Assembly (NCBI RefSeq): GCF_018613235.1
Contig: NZ_JAGGQP010000027.1
Location: 1 to 64,000 of the forward strand
Origin: Bacillus sp. ISL-41
GTDB lineage: Bacteria; Bacillota; Bacilli; Bacillales; Cytobacillaceae
Reading direction: 5' to 3'
Length of the DNA stretch: 64,000 nucleotides
Position 1 is the stretch's first letter. Each line of letters begins with the position of its first letter. This document shows positions 15,416 through 24,677 of the stretch, piece after piece. The notes beneath the pieces were generated by a model, which searched no databases, was not told the DNA's origin, and worked only from the letters and a program-made list of their open reading frames with translations. Position numbers and translations under genes: made by a program.

Positions 15416-16786
15416 TTACGCTGTCTGTACCCTGTCTTCAACCAGGACCTTCTTCTCCCAGACTCGGCTTCTCCATCTGATATACATAATGATTCCTCTG
15501 AACCATTCATCAATGATAAAGGCTATCCAAATGCCAGAAAGTCCGAAGCCCATTGTAATCCCTAAAAAATAGGCGAGCGGGACACTGATTCCCCACATCG
15601 AGACAAGAGCCATCTTCACCGGGAATACAGCATCTCCGGCTGCTCGGAGAGAGCTGATCACAACTATATTAAAGGTTCTCCCAGGTTCAAGGATCAGACA
15701 CAAGAGCAGAACCTTGCTTCCTTCCCTGATGATTTCCTTATTATCGGTAAAGACCCCAAGTATAGGTTCTCTGATTGCAACGATTACTACGGTAATCGCC
15801 ATTGTGATGATAATACTTAGTTTCAAGCTTTTTAATAGTTGATGGTAGGCTTTATCAAACTCTCTTGCCCCTACTTTGTATCCAATCAGTATTTGCGTGC
15901 CCTGGCCTATCGCGATTCCGAATAGCATCATAAATGACATGATGTTAAAGGTGTATACCCTTGTTGTCAGTGCCATAGCCCCCAGCAAACCTATAATGAC
16001 GGTAATCGCCATCTGGCTGGTGTTATACACAACATTTTCGCCAGCGGAAGGAACACCGATTTTCAAAATCTTTTTGATAAAAGATTTATTGAAGTTCAGA
16101 TAGTCTTCTAAAGCAATTCTCATAGGGAGCCTGCGGTATAGTAATCGGAATATCAGAATCACTGCGATTGCCCGGGATATGGCTGTCGAAATAGCCACAC
16201 CCTGAACACCCATTTCCGGGACGCCGAATAGTCCGTAAATAAATAAACTATTACCCGCTAGGTGAATGATATTCATGACAACCGAAATGACCATTGCCTC
16301 TTTTGTTAACCCATTTGCCCTCAGGATTGCCGACGCAGTGACAAGCAGCGCCTGTGTAAAAAGTGTTCCACCAACTATCGTTAAATACTGTTGAGCAAGA
16401 CGGTGTATTTCGGGCGTCAGATTGAACATTTGTAAAAATAAATCGTTGAAAACAACCACAATGATACTGACGATCACTCCAAATATGAGATTCAAAGAGA
16501 GTGAGAGACCTGAAATCTTTCTTGCATCAACCTGAAGTCCTGCTCCAAGGTTTTGTGATACCAAAACTGCAGTTCCTGTGGCTACAAAACCAAATACGAG
16601 GATCATGAAAAATACGAGCTGATTGGCCACCCCTACAGCCGCAACAGCTTCATCCGAAATATGGGACAGCATGAAAGTATCCGTGCTGCCCATTAACATG
16701 TGCAAGAACATTTCTATAAAAATAGGCCAGGTAAGTGCTAATAAGCCAATCTGTTTAGGCAGACTGTTGTTTTTCTGTATAGTCAT
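15416..16786 (-). CDS. MATE-family multidrug/cation antiporter (456 aa)
   Basis: A twelve-helix antiporter that exports drugs or metabolites against Na+ or H+. The two-fold repeat is visible, with LTWPIFIEMFLHMLMGSTDT in the first helix and VVISSLRAAGDAVFPVKMAL in the second half. I take ATG 16786 because GGTGG lies nine bases upstream; the frame is open nine codons further to a GTG. It probably heads a transcript with the two reductases. Confidence 0.88.
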   Translation of the reverse strand: MTIQKNNSLPKQIGLLALTWPIFIEMFLHMLMGSTDTFMLSHISDEAVAAVGVANQLVFFMILVFGFVATGTAVLVSQNLGAGLQVDARKISGLSLSLNLIFGVIVSIIVVVFNDLFLQMFNLTPEIHRLAQQYLTIVGGTLFTQALLVTASAILRANGLTKEAMVISVVMNIIHLAGNSLFIYGLFGVPEMGVQGVAISTAISRAIAVILIFRLLYRRLPMRIALEDYLNFNKSFIKKILKIGVPSAGENVVYNTSQMAITVIIGLLGAMALTTRVYTFNIMSFMMLFGIAIGQGTQILIGYKVGAREFDKAYHQLLKSLKLSIIITMAITVVIVAIREPILGVFTDNKEIIREGSKVLLLCLILEPGRTFNIVVISSLRAAGDAVFPVKMALVSMWGISVPLAYFLGITMGFGLSGIWIAFIIDEWFRGIIMYIRWRSRVWEKKVLVEDRVQTA

Positions 16787-16897
16787 CTTGCATTTCCACC
16801 TTTTAAAGTTCACTATGATGGTCAGTATTACGCTGGCCTCCGCTCATTCAACTGTGATAGTTAATAAATTTTTAAGCAACGCAATGGAATAGAAGGA

Positions 16898-16930
16898 AAA
16901 AGGCAGAAAAGACTTGCTGTTCTGCCTCTT
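16898..16930 (-). terminator. Terminator of the beta-glucan operon
   Basis: Stem GGCAGAA (16902-16908) / TTCTGCC (16920-16926) with a U-tract in the minus direction. It lies about 140 bases after the secreted GH16 stop; the repeats at 16944-17045 fall between. Confidence 0.7.
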
Positions 16931-16943
16931 GATTCCGACCTAT

Positions 16944-17045
16944 TTGAATTTTATTGGCGAATTTCATAATAATTCGACCACATTTTGAGTTTTATTGGCG
17001 AATTTTTAAATAATTCGACCACATTCCCAATTATTTCGACCAAGT
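16944..17045. repeat. Two and a half copies of a 41-bp AT-rich repeat
   Basis: TTTTATTGGCGAATTT recurs 41 bases apart (about 16949 and 16990), each followed by AATTCGACCACATT; a third partial TTATTTCGACCA follows. Within each unit CGAATT and AATTCG are complementary. It lies in the 3' untranslated region of the GH16 gene and differs from the 52-bp family elsewhere. Confidence 0.75.
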
Positions 17046-17065
17046 CGCCCCATCCGCTAATTAAC

Positions 17066-19996
17066 TTAGTTTTTTATGATGCTTACATTGTCCAGATAGA
17101 CATTCGTTGCCGCATTGCCGTCTAAAATATTGCCGAGTTCGAAAACGATTTTGCCATCGTTAAAGGTTTCTTCAGTCATGACAAAGATATAGCTATGTCG
17201 TTTCATTTCAGTCGTTAAATCCACTGTTTTTGTTGGCATATAGCTAATGAACCAAGGATCGTATGACAACTCTTTCCCTATATTGACATTCATTTTCCTT
17301 GGCACATCTGCTCTTGCATCAAACGTTACTGTATAGCTGCTGCCATTTTCAAAAAGCAGGTCCTTCTGAAAGACTTGAGGGGAATATGAAGCATCGCCAA
17401 CCTGTGAAATCGCAACCTTCAGTTCTCCATTTTCAGCAACCATCTCTCCAACAGCATAACCGCCCCACTGGTCGCCCCACCATGCTGTCCAACCTGCTGT
17501 GCCTTCACCGAATGTTCCGTTGTCAATCCCAGGTGTGGAAACAGGCTCTTCTTCGGCCGTAGCGTCTCTAACCTTTAACACCACGTTATCGATAAATACA
17601 TCATGTGCGCCGACTGGTGAAAGAGCGTTTTTACCAAGAAGCATTTTGAAAGACGCAATGTCATCATCGGGCATGGTGAATTCATATGTGAATTGCTGCA
17701 TTTCGTCACTAAGAGGGATCACTTTTTCGAAATACCTGTGGTACTGTGCGTTTTCTATCGTAACCTCTGCCTTCCTCTCCTTCGTAGAGCGAGCGGCAAA
17801 GCTAAGCTCATAGACTACTCCCTTAGCAAGGCTTAAATTCGGCTGTTCCAAAAGGACACTCCAGGTTTCATTGCCTTCATGGCCGATACTAACTTTTGCC
17901 TCGCCATTTTCTACTGTAACTTGGCCACCTGCATCGTAATGCACATAACTTCCCCATGATGAAAAACCGTCTGAAAAATCACCATTCTTCAAAGGATATA
18001 AGTCGATATCTCCATAATCTGGAGTATTTGAAGTCTTCAACAGGACAACATCATCCAAATAGACATCGCCGGCTTCGTTTCCAAAACTAAAGACAAGTTG
18101 AGCTTCTGGATTGGATACATCCTCTGGCATTGTAAATTCCAATGTGTACTCTTCCATATTGGAAGTGAGTTCGATTGTGTCCATTCCAGAGTAATTAACC
18201 GTGTCGTCCACGTTCATAAGACTGACTTGAATTTTTCTTGGTTCGTCTGATCTTGCTTTAAAGCTAAGCTTATAATCATTTCCCGCAACCAGGTTCATCC
18301 CCTTTTGGTCAAGCTGGACTGCTTCCGGATGGCTGCCACCATCTTCAATTGCCACATCTAGTTCTCGTGTGTTTTCAGAAACAGATGCCGTTGCAGATGC
18401 CTCGCCGACTGAGAAATTCCAATACATCATTCTATCCATGCCGCCCTGGTCAAATGTACCATTATAAACGTGATTCCCATTCGGCAGCGGCTGCTTAGTC
18501 GCATCTTCGTCTACCGGAGTCCCAGTAATATCTTCTACTTTCACGTTACCAATCCAAACTGGGTTGGTCCCGTTCCCGCCAAGATTGAATTCAAGTCTGG
18601 CTGCGATATCGGTTTCATTTAGCATATCAAAAGTGAAGTCATAGGTTTTCAGTTCATCAGATAGCTGGAAGGATTCCTCATTAGAATACTTTACCCAGTC
18701 TCCTTCAGCGCCCGCACCAACTTTTACCATCATGTTTCTGGCAGCTGTCGATTTGGCGTCAAAGCTAACCTTATACTTCCCGCCATTTCCTAGCGAGATG
18801 TTCTGAATCATTTGCAGGGAATAAAGCGCTGATCCGGGATTTGAAATTTCCGTCTTGGCAAAATTTGTGCCATCCAGATTTTGAACTGAAATGCTGCCAA
18901 CTCCGTCAAAATCCGGTAAGTGGACAAAGTTCCAATACTTTAAATTCAGCTCATCACCAGGCATACTCACATCAGTAATTGCTTCCTCAAAATTCTGGTC
19001 ATAAACTAAATTGCCATCCTCCATCGGCTGTTTCGCATCTGCAGGCAATACAACAGGCCCTGCCACTGGCTCAATCGGCTCGCGGTAATCCCGTTTCTTC
19101 AAATCGTATACCCTGACATAGTCGACTTCCATCTGGCTTGGAAATATCGTCGTCTCGTCAACTTCCCCGTCAAACCAGCCGCCAACTGCGAGGTTCATAA
19201 CTAAATAGAATTCCTGGTCGAAAGGTGCAGGATAGGAAAAGTTTGCTGCATTATCCGTACCTTTTGAGTACCATTTATTCTGAGTTTGATAGAGTTCTCC
19301 GTCTACATACCAGCGCAGCTCGCCAGGCTCCCATTCAAGGGCATATGTATGCCAGCTGTCGATGCCTCTGTTTTTAGGAAGCTCGAATTCCTTGCCGGTA
19401 TACTTATTATTCGGCCAGCCTTCGCCATAGTGGATCGTTCCTGCCACTTTATGCGGACTGCTTCCCCACGCCTCCATAATATCGATTTCACCTGAAGCTG
19501 CCCATGTACCATATTTATCTTCTTCAGGAAGCATCCAGATCGCGGGCCAAAGTCCTTTGCCTGTCGGCAGTTTCGCCTTGATTTCGTATCTGCCATATTT
19601 CTTGCTGAACAAGCCCTTTGTCTTTAACTTGGCAGAAGTATAATCATAGGTGCCGAATTGATCCGTAACCTTTTCTTTTTTCGCTTTTATCACAAGCTTG
19701 CCATCATCGATGAAGGCGTTTTCACTAGAATCCGTATAATACTCTTTCTCGTTGTTGCCCCAGCCAGGTGTTATCCCATTTCCATCCTCGTCCACGATCC
19801 AGTTCCCAATATCATAGGTCCATTTGCTGCGGTCGATTTCGGAGCCGCTGAACTCATCAGACCAGACAAGCGACCACTCGGATTTATTCTGTTTTGTTTT
19901 CAGCATTTCATTTTCCGGCTTATCTTTAGGAGCCGCGTTACTTGCTGCAGGTAAAATCATCATGGCACTCAATAAAAGAGCCAAGGTCTTCTTCAT
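17066..19996 (-). CDS. Secreted GH16 beta-glucanase with four CBM4/9-like domains (976 aa)
   Basis: This is probably an endo-beta-1,3(1,4)-glucanase (laminarinase type). A signal peptide covers residues 1-22 (ends PAASNAA). The GH16 domain (about 38-300) has the catalytic motif GEIDIMEAWG with Glu170, Asp172 and Glu175. Four similar beta-sandwich modules follow, starting near 337, 505, 665 and 825, each opening with a NGxFxxG...W-type segment and containing F.AR(S/A) and VYLDNV-type strands. There is no LPXTG or SLH anchor, so it is released. It is the last gene of the beta-glucan locus and makes the oligosaccharides that the ABC system imports. Confidence 0.92.
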   Translation of the reverse strand: MKKTLALLLSAMMILPAASNAAPKDKPENEMLKTKQNKSEWSLVWSDEFSGSEIDRSKWTYDIGNWIVDEDGNGITPGWGNNEKEYYTDSSENAFIDDGKLVIKAKKEKVTDQFGTYDYTSAKLKTKGLFSKKYGRYEIKAKLPTGKGLWPAIWMLPEEDKYGTWAASGEIDIMEAWGSSPHKVAGTIHYGEGWPNNKYTGKEFELPKNRGIDSWHTYALEWEPGELRWYVDGELYQTQNKWYSKGTDNAANFSYPAPFDQEFYLVMNLAVGGWFDGEVDETTIFPSQMEVDYVRVYDLKKRDYREPIEPVAGPVVLPADAKQPMEDGNLVYDQNFEEAITDVSMPGDELNLKYWNFVHLPDFDGVGSISVQNLDGTNFAKTEISNPGSALYSLQMIQNISLGNGGKYKVSFDAKSTAARNMMVKVGAGAEGDWVKYSNEESFQLSDELKTYDFTFDMLNETDIAARLEFNLGGNGTNPVWIGNVKVEDITGTPVDEDATKQPLPNGNHVYNGTFDQGGMDRMMYWNFSVGEASATASVSENTRELDVAIEDGGSHPEAVQLDQKGMNLVAGNDYKLSFKARSDEPRKIQVSLMNVDDTVNYSGMDTIELTSNMEEYTLEFTMPEDVSNPEAQLVFSFGNEAGDVYLDDVVLLKTSNTPDYGDIDLYPLKNGDFSDGFSSWGSYVHYDAGGQVTVENGEAKVSIGHEGNETWSVLLEQPNLSLAKGVVYELSFAARSTKERKAEVTIENAQYHRYFEKVIPLSDEMQQFTYEFTMPDDDIASFKMLLGKNALSPVGAHDVFIDNVVLKVRDATAEEEPVSTPGIDNGTFGEGTAGWTAWWGDQWGGYAVGEMVAENGELKVAISQVGDASYSPQVFQKDLLFENGSSYTVTFDARADVPRKMNVNIGKELSYDPWFISYMPTKTVDLTTEMKRHSYIFVMTEETFNDGKIVFELGNILDGNAATNVYLDNVSIIKN

Positions 19997-20116
19997 ACCA
20001 ATTCCTCCTTCATTATTTTACAAGAGTTAAGATCGGTTTCTAAAACAAACCACCCCCTTTTCATGTAAATCACTTAGCATAAAGCACATTTTGTCATGAC
20101 AAGGAGGTGGCAGAAC

Positions 20117-21451
20117 TTAACTTTCTATAATGAATGTTGTAATCGAATGACCAGGCAGCTCGGCTTTGGCAGTCTTGCCTCCGACTGATAGTGAGAATGA
20201 CTCAGTGGTGTCTGCATCGTTCATGACAACCGCGACAATCGAGCCATCTTCATTTTCGAATGAAACTGCTTTTAAAGATTCATGATTTAGTTCATGACCG
20301 ATTCTAACTGCGTTCGGCTTAATGTATTTGCTGAAGTGTCCAATATAATAAAAGGAGCTGTTATAGTGAACCTCTCCGGTTTTAGTATCGACGATGACCG
20401 GTGCGTCGCAATAATTGCCTACATGGTTCGGCCCGCCCTGTTCGTTCAGGACGATATTCCAGTCAATCCAGCCTTCAAGCCAGTTGTTGATATCACCCAT
20501 GATGTTCCTTGCGTAGCGTTCTCCAGTATGCCATGCGCCGAGCTGTACTCCGCCTTCTATGCAGCCTTCGGTAAAAATCAGGTGCTTATCAGGGAAGTCT
20601 TCATGAATCTTGCTCAAATTCTCGAATTCTTCTGATACATACCAGTGGAGCCCTGTGCCCCAAATATATTTTGCAGCCTCGGAATCTGATAAAATCGTTT
20701 TTGCCCGCTCATAGGCAATATCCCTGTTATGATCCCAGATGATGATTTCCTTATCACCCAGTCCTTCCTGTTCCATGACAGGTCCTAAATGATTTTTAAC
20801 GAAATCGCGTTCTTCTTCGGCACTATATCGGCAGGAGTCCCACACTTGAGTTGCCTCCGGCTCATTTTGTACGGTGATGCCCCAGATTGGAATCCCTTCT
20901 GATTCCATTGCCTTGATGTATTTCGTGTAGTACAAAGCCCATGTATCATAAAATTCAGCCTTCAGCTTCCCGCCGTTGTTCATTTCATTATTCGTTTTCA
21001 TCCAGGCTGGAGGGCTCCAGGGAGAAGAAAGAATCGTTAATCCTTCCCCCCTGGCCTCTACAGCATCCTTTATGAGCGGCAGTACGTATTTCTGTTCCCG
21101 CTCTATCGAAAATGTTTTTAGTTCGACGTCATTTTCCTCGACATAGGTGTAATTCTCCAAGGCAAAATCACAGCTGTGGATATGGGTCCTGCCAAGGCTG
21201 TAACCTAGACCTGTCTCCTGGTTAAAATAGCTGTCGATTATTTTTGCGCGTTCTTCCACGGAGATTTGTGCCAATGTGTAAGCAGCTGCCTCTGTAAAAG
21301 CTCCGCCGAATCCCATGAAGTTTTGATATTTCTTTTCTGGATCAAGCTTCATCACAAGATTTTGGCCAGGCTCATCTGTAAAAGAAAGATTGCCCTTGTC
21401 CGCAAAGCGTTCTCCTGTATTCTTGACTGTCTGGATCATTTTTAATTCCAT
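20117..21451 (-). CDS. GH30 beta-glucosidase / endo-1,6-beta-glucanase (444 aa)
   Basis: A TIM-barrel plus side beta-domain glycosidase. It opens with NFMGFGGAFTEAAAYTL, has acid/base Glu197 (TVQNEPEA) and nucleophile Glu295 (FTEGCIEGG), and SPWSPPAWMKTN. GH30 enzymes cleave beta-1,6-glucosyl links, the branch type in laminarin. There is no signal peptide, so it probably acts on imported oligosaccharides. It starts 21 bases after the phosphorylase gene. A second ribosome-site/promoter region lies in the 120 bases between it and the next gene. Confidence 0.9.
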   Translation of the reverse strand: MELKMIQTVKNTGERFADKGNLSFTDEPGQNLVMKLDPEKKYQNFMGFGGAFTEAAAYTLAQISVEERAKIIDSYFNQETGLGYSLGRTHIHSCDFALENYTYVEENDVELKTFSIEREQKYVLPLIKDAVEARGEGLTILSSPWSPPAWMKTNNEMNNGGKLKAEFYDTWALYYTKYIKAMESEGIPIWGITVQNEPEATQVWDSCRYSAEEERDFVKNHLGPVMEQEGLGDKEIIIWDHNRDIAYERAKTILSDSEAAKYIWGTGLHWYVSEEFENLSKIHEDFPDKHLIFTEGCIEGGVQLGAWHTGERYARNIMGDINNWLEGWIDWNIVLNEQGGPNHVGNYCDAPVIVDTKTGEVHYNSSFYYIGHFSKYIKPNAVRIGHELNHESLKAVSFENEDGSIVAVVMNDADTTESFSLSVGGKTAKAELPGHSITTFIIES

Positions 21452-21471
21452 GTGTCAACACCTCAGTTCTA

Positions 21472-24400
21472 TTAATCTAGATAAACATCTATCTTTGATA
21501 CTTTTCCTTCCCGAACAGCTTTTGCATATGATTCTTGCAGCTGCTCGCCATGAATCTCAACCTCTTCGCCCTTGATATGGAGGACATATTTTACTGTCTT
21601 GGCACCATTGTCTCCGAAAGTATCTCTCTTTGAAGGGTTATGGTAGGTTACCTGAATTTTGCCCAGCATTGTAAATTGCACCTTGCCCTCTGAATCGAAA
21701 AGCCATGAAGGAAGAATCGGCTCGAGCTTCAGTGTCAATCCTTCTTCATTTACCTCGAAAAGTTTTTTCCCCATCATCATCAACTGCCAGATGCTTAAGA
21801 ACTCTGCCGTTGTTCCACTCAGCCTCGCAACAAATCCTTGTCCATGGAGGCTGGAATCAGGGTTAACACTGCTCGCGATAAAGGAGGAATTCTCCAGTAC
21901 GCTTCTGCCGTATACTTCCGCATCCATGAATGGAGGCATCGCATAGTTGATATCTTCATAGAACTCATCATACAATCCGGACTTCAGGACACTGAGCAGG
22001 TACTTGAATTCCATATGCATGAAGATGGATTCGCGCTCAAGCCATCCAGGAGTGAATGCCCTCGCTCGGCCAATATCAAAGGTTTGGTCTTCAAGAGACC
22101 CAGAAGTTTTGTACATTTTCAGCTTAGTGTCGTAAATTTCCGAGTTCCTTACATGCTGATATGTCGACATTGCTGTTTGGTGATCGGCAGTCTTCAGGGC
22201 CCTTGCAGGACCTTCAAGGAAATGCGGCAGGACAGACACTTCAAAGCTATTGACCTTGATTAACGGCAAGCCTTTTTTATTCAGTTTTTCATTTCCGCTT
22301 TCATCCATAATTTTTTCCCAGTCAACAGCTTCGAAGGAAAAATAGGTTGGGATAAGCCCATTGCCAAGATCTGTCGCTTTTTCGATTCCTGCTTTTGTTT
22401 TAAGAAGCATTTGCTTTGCATAAGCAGTTAGCTTTTGTAACTCGATGTTCTTTTCCGTACCTTCAAAGCCATTTTTCACTAACTCGCGATATTTTTCACG
22501 GGCCGCCGCAGTTTGATCCCAATAGCTGTAATCATTCAGCTCGCCATTTTCAAATTGATTCAGGAATTCTACAACTGTCTCAGTCAGATCGACTACTTCT
22601 GCAGGGAGTGTAACCTCCAACTTACCAGCATCTCCAGAAGCGATGACAAATTCGAGCAGGCGTTTCAGCTCTAATGTCTCACTCATGGCTGATCCGAAAA
22701 TTCCTGGCAGGCCATTCATGGAATCATTCCAGCCTGGCTTATTCGCTTCCATTTCCACACCCATACCATAAGGATCCAATGTAGAAAATTTCAGCAGTGC
22801 AAGCGAGAATAGTTTGCTGTAAAGATTGGATGCAAAGAACTCACCTTCAGGCTTCCTCACCCAATTTGACTCTTTCTGATGCCCAAATTCAGTAATGGCA
22901 TCGTATTGACGGACCTTGCCATTTGCCAGGACATATTTTTCAGAACGCGGGTTCACAAATACTGGGCTAAGGAAGTATTTGTAGCCATAATCATCAAACA
23001 AAAGCTGCGTTTTTTTTTCCGGATACACCTTCAAATAGTTTTCAACCAGGTCAAGATTGTACGTCCAGTGGTCCATCCAGTAGCCTTCTCCAAACTCAGC
23101 TTCAATGTTCTGGGAGCTCCTTGAAAGGACTTTTTTCAGGAAATCCGGAAGTGACGAGGCAAGCTGAATATCGCTATCCGAGATCGTTTGAAGTAAATCG
23201 CCTGGTGTATAGGTTCCGCTCAGCTTCTTTTTAATGAATTCAGCATCCTTTTGCAGAGGAACCAGATCATCCAGCCATCCCCAATCAGACTGATCTTTTA
23301 ATTCAAAGCTTGCTCCTTTTACAACGAGCGGATTATAGCCATCCGCCTGGATCAGGCTCATGAACAGCTTGATATTGTAGTCTCTCGTCTCAGGATGGAA
23401 AAAGACATCATTCCTGCGGTTCTGGTTCACATCACGGAAGTTTCCGTTCCCCTGCGAGAAGAATTCAGGCGCAAGCGAGAAAAAGTTATAATCCCGCTCT
23501 AAATCCCCGTGCTTGCGGGAAAAAACATAATAAGTAAATGCTGAATCATCAGTCTCCAATTCAATTGGAAAGCCGCCGCGCAGCACATTATCAAGGTAGC
23601 TTTGGTTTACATAGGCATCGAATAGCGGTGAAGCTGTCTTTGTTTCAATATCCTTCGTTATCTCTGTAACAAGACTTTGAGCTTCTTCGTATTTTCTTTG
23701 CATATATCCAGCAGCTAGAATGTCACCTGCTTTTTCATTGATAATTTCGATGTCCTTGACATGACCGATTAGAGTATGGAAGCTCAGCTTTCCACCCTGT
23801 TCAAGTACTCTGCCCATACCGGAGAAACCGGAAGGAACCTTATTTGAGGTTACGGGCTCAGCTGCTATTAACTCATCAATAGACGATTTTTCAAACTCAT
23901 CCGGATAAGACAGTGAACTGTTCGAACCAAAAATCAGTTCCGCGTCAACGATTGGCTTGATCAGCTGACCTTCATCATCAAAGCTTAAATAAAAGTGTCC
24001 CTTGGAAACCTCTTCTACTTCCGCGGAATCATTCGTAGATGAACGTACTCGATAGTATGGGATACTATTTTCAAGATTGAATACATCCATCCAGCTCTTC
24101 AGCGTATTCCCAACTGCTTTATAGGCAGCGTCATCAATTCCGAACGGGATAATCGCAGGCAGCCCATCAATGATCTCAAATTCAAGTGGACCCTCAGAAA
24201 GGTTTTCAACTTCCACCTTTCTTGCGAGAGCACCAAAGTTCTCATTCGGAAGCGTGAAATACGTTACAACTGTTTTCACGCCATATTGATGGTTGATTTC
24301 TTCCAGCTTCATTTCATTTTCTTTTATATACATCGTTCTCTTTCGGTCTTTCTTGCTTCCATATGAAGAAAACGGCTCAAAAACGGTATTTCCATTCAGC

Positions 24401-24651
24401 TTGATGAATGTGCGGAAACCATTTGTTCCTACTCGCTGATATGCCTGGTTTGCCGGGGAAAATTCAGTTATAGCATGATTTTTATCCTGCACACCGAAGC
24501 TGACAATTCCCTGCCCACGGTTAACGTAAAACGCCCATATTGGTATACCGTATAAACCTGCCAGTCCAGGAAGGAAGCTTGAGAATGTTTTTGCCTGGTC
24601 GAATTCCTGTATTACAAGATATTGATTATCATCAAAGCGGTATCTTTCCAT
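21472..24651 (-). CDS. Large GH94-like beta-glucan/oligoglucan phosphorylase (1059 aa)
   Basis: It likely splits beta-linked glucan or oligosaccharides with phosphate to give glucose 1-phosphate inside the cell. It begins with an N-terminal beta-sandwich (about residues 1-300: GIVSFGVQDKNHAITEFSP, NGFRTFIKLNG). A catalytic alpha-barrel contains PGWNDSMNGLPG with Asp643 at the GH94 acid position. The C-terminus has QGFVARLSGTTAEFLSIWQ. At 1059 residues it is longer than classical GH94 cellobiose phosphorylase (about 800) and closer to GH149/GH161 beta-1,3-glucan phosphorylases. The context of GH16, GH30 and GH1 favours beta-1,3 substrates. The exact family needs a profile search. Confidence 0.82.
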   Translation of the reverse strand: MERYRFDDNQYLVIQEFDQAKTFSSFLPGLAGLYGIPIWAFYVNRGQGIVSFGVQDKNHAITEFSPANQAYQRVGTNGFRTFIKLNGNTVFEPFSSYGSKKDRKRTMYIKENEMKLEEINHQYGVKTVVTYFTLPNENFGALARKVEVENLSEGPLEFEIIDGLPAIIPFGIDDAAYKAVGNTLKSWMDVFNLENSIPYYRVRSSTNDSAEVEEVSKGHFYLSFDDEGQLIKPIVDAELIFGSNSSLSYPDEFEKSSIDELIAAEPVTSNKVPSGFSGMGRVLEQGGKLSFHTLIGHVKDIEIINEKAGDILAAGYMQRKYEEAQSLVTEITKDIETKTASPLFDAYVNQSYLDNVLRGGFPIELETDDSAFTYYVFSRKHGDLERDYNFFSLAPEFFSQGNGNFRDVNQNRRNDVFFHPETRDYNIKLFMSLIQADGYNPLVVKGASFELKDQSDWGWLDDLVPLQKDAEFIKKKLSGTYTPGDLLQTISDSDIQLASSLPDFLKKVLSRSSQNIEAEFGEGYWMDHWTYNLDLVENYLKVYPEKKTQLLFDDYGYKYFLSPVFVNPRSEKYVLANGKVRQYDAITEFGHQKESNWVRKPEGEFFASNLYSKLFSLALLKFSTLDPYGMGVEMEANKPGWNDSMNGLPGIFGSAMSETLELKRLLEFVIASGDAGKLEVTLPAEVVDLTETVVEFLNQFENGELNDYSYWDQTAAAREKYRELVKNGFEGTEKNIELQKLTAYAKQMLLKTKAGIEKATDLGNGLIPTYFSFEAVDWEKIMDESGNEKLNKKGLPLIKVNSFEVSVLPHFLEGPARALKTADHQTAMSTYQHVRNSEIYDTKLKMYKTSGSLEDQTFDIGRARAFTPGWLERESIFMHMEFKYLLSVLKSGLYDEFYEDINYAMPPFMDAEVYGRSVLENSSFIASSVNPDSSLHGQGFVARLSGTTAEFLSIWQLMMMGKKLFEVNEEGLTLKLEPILPSWLFDSEGKVQFTMLGKIQVTYHNPSKRDTFGDNGAKTVKYVLHIKGEEVEIHGEQLQESYAKAVREGKVSKIDVYLD

Positions 24652-24677
24652 TATTGATCACTCCGAAGTCATTGGAT

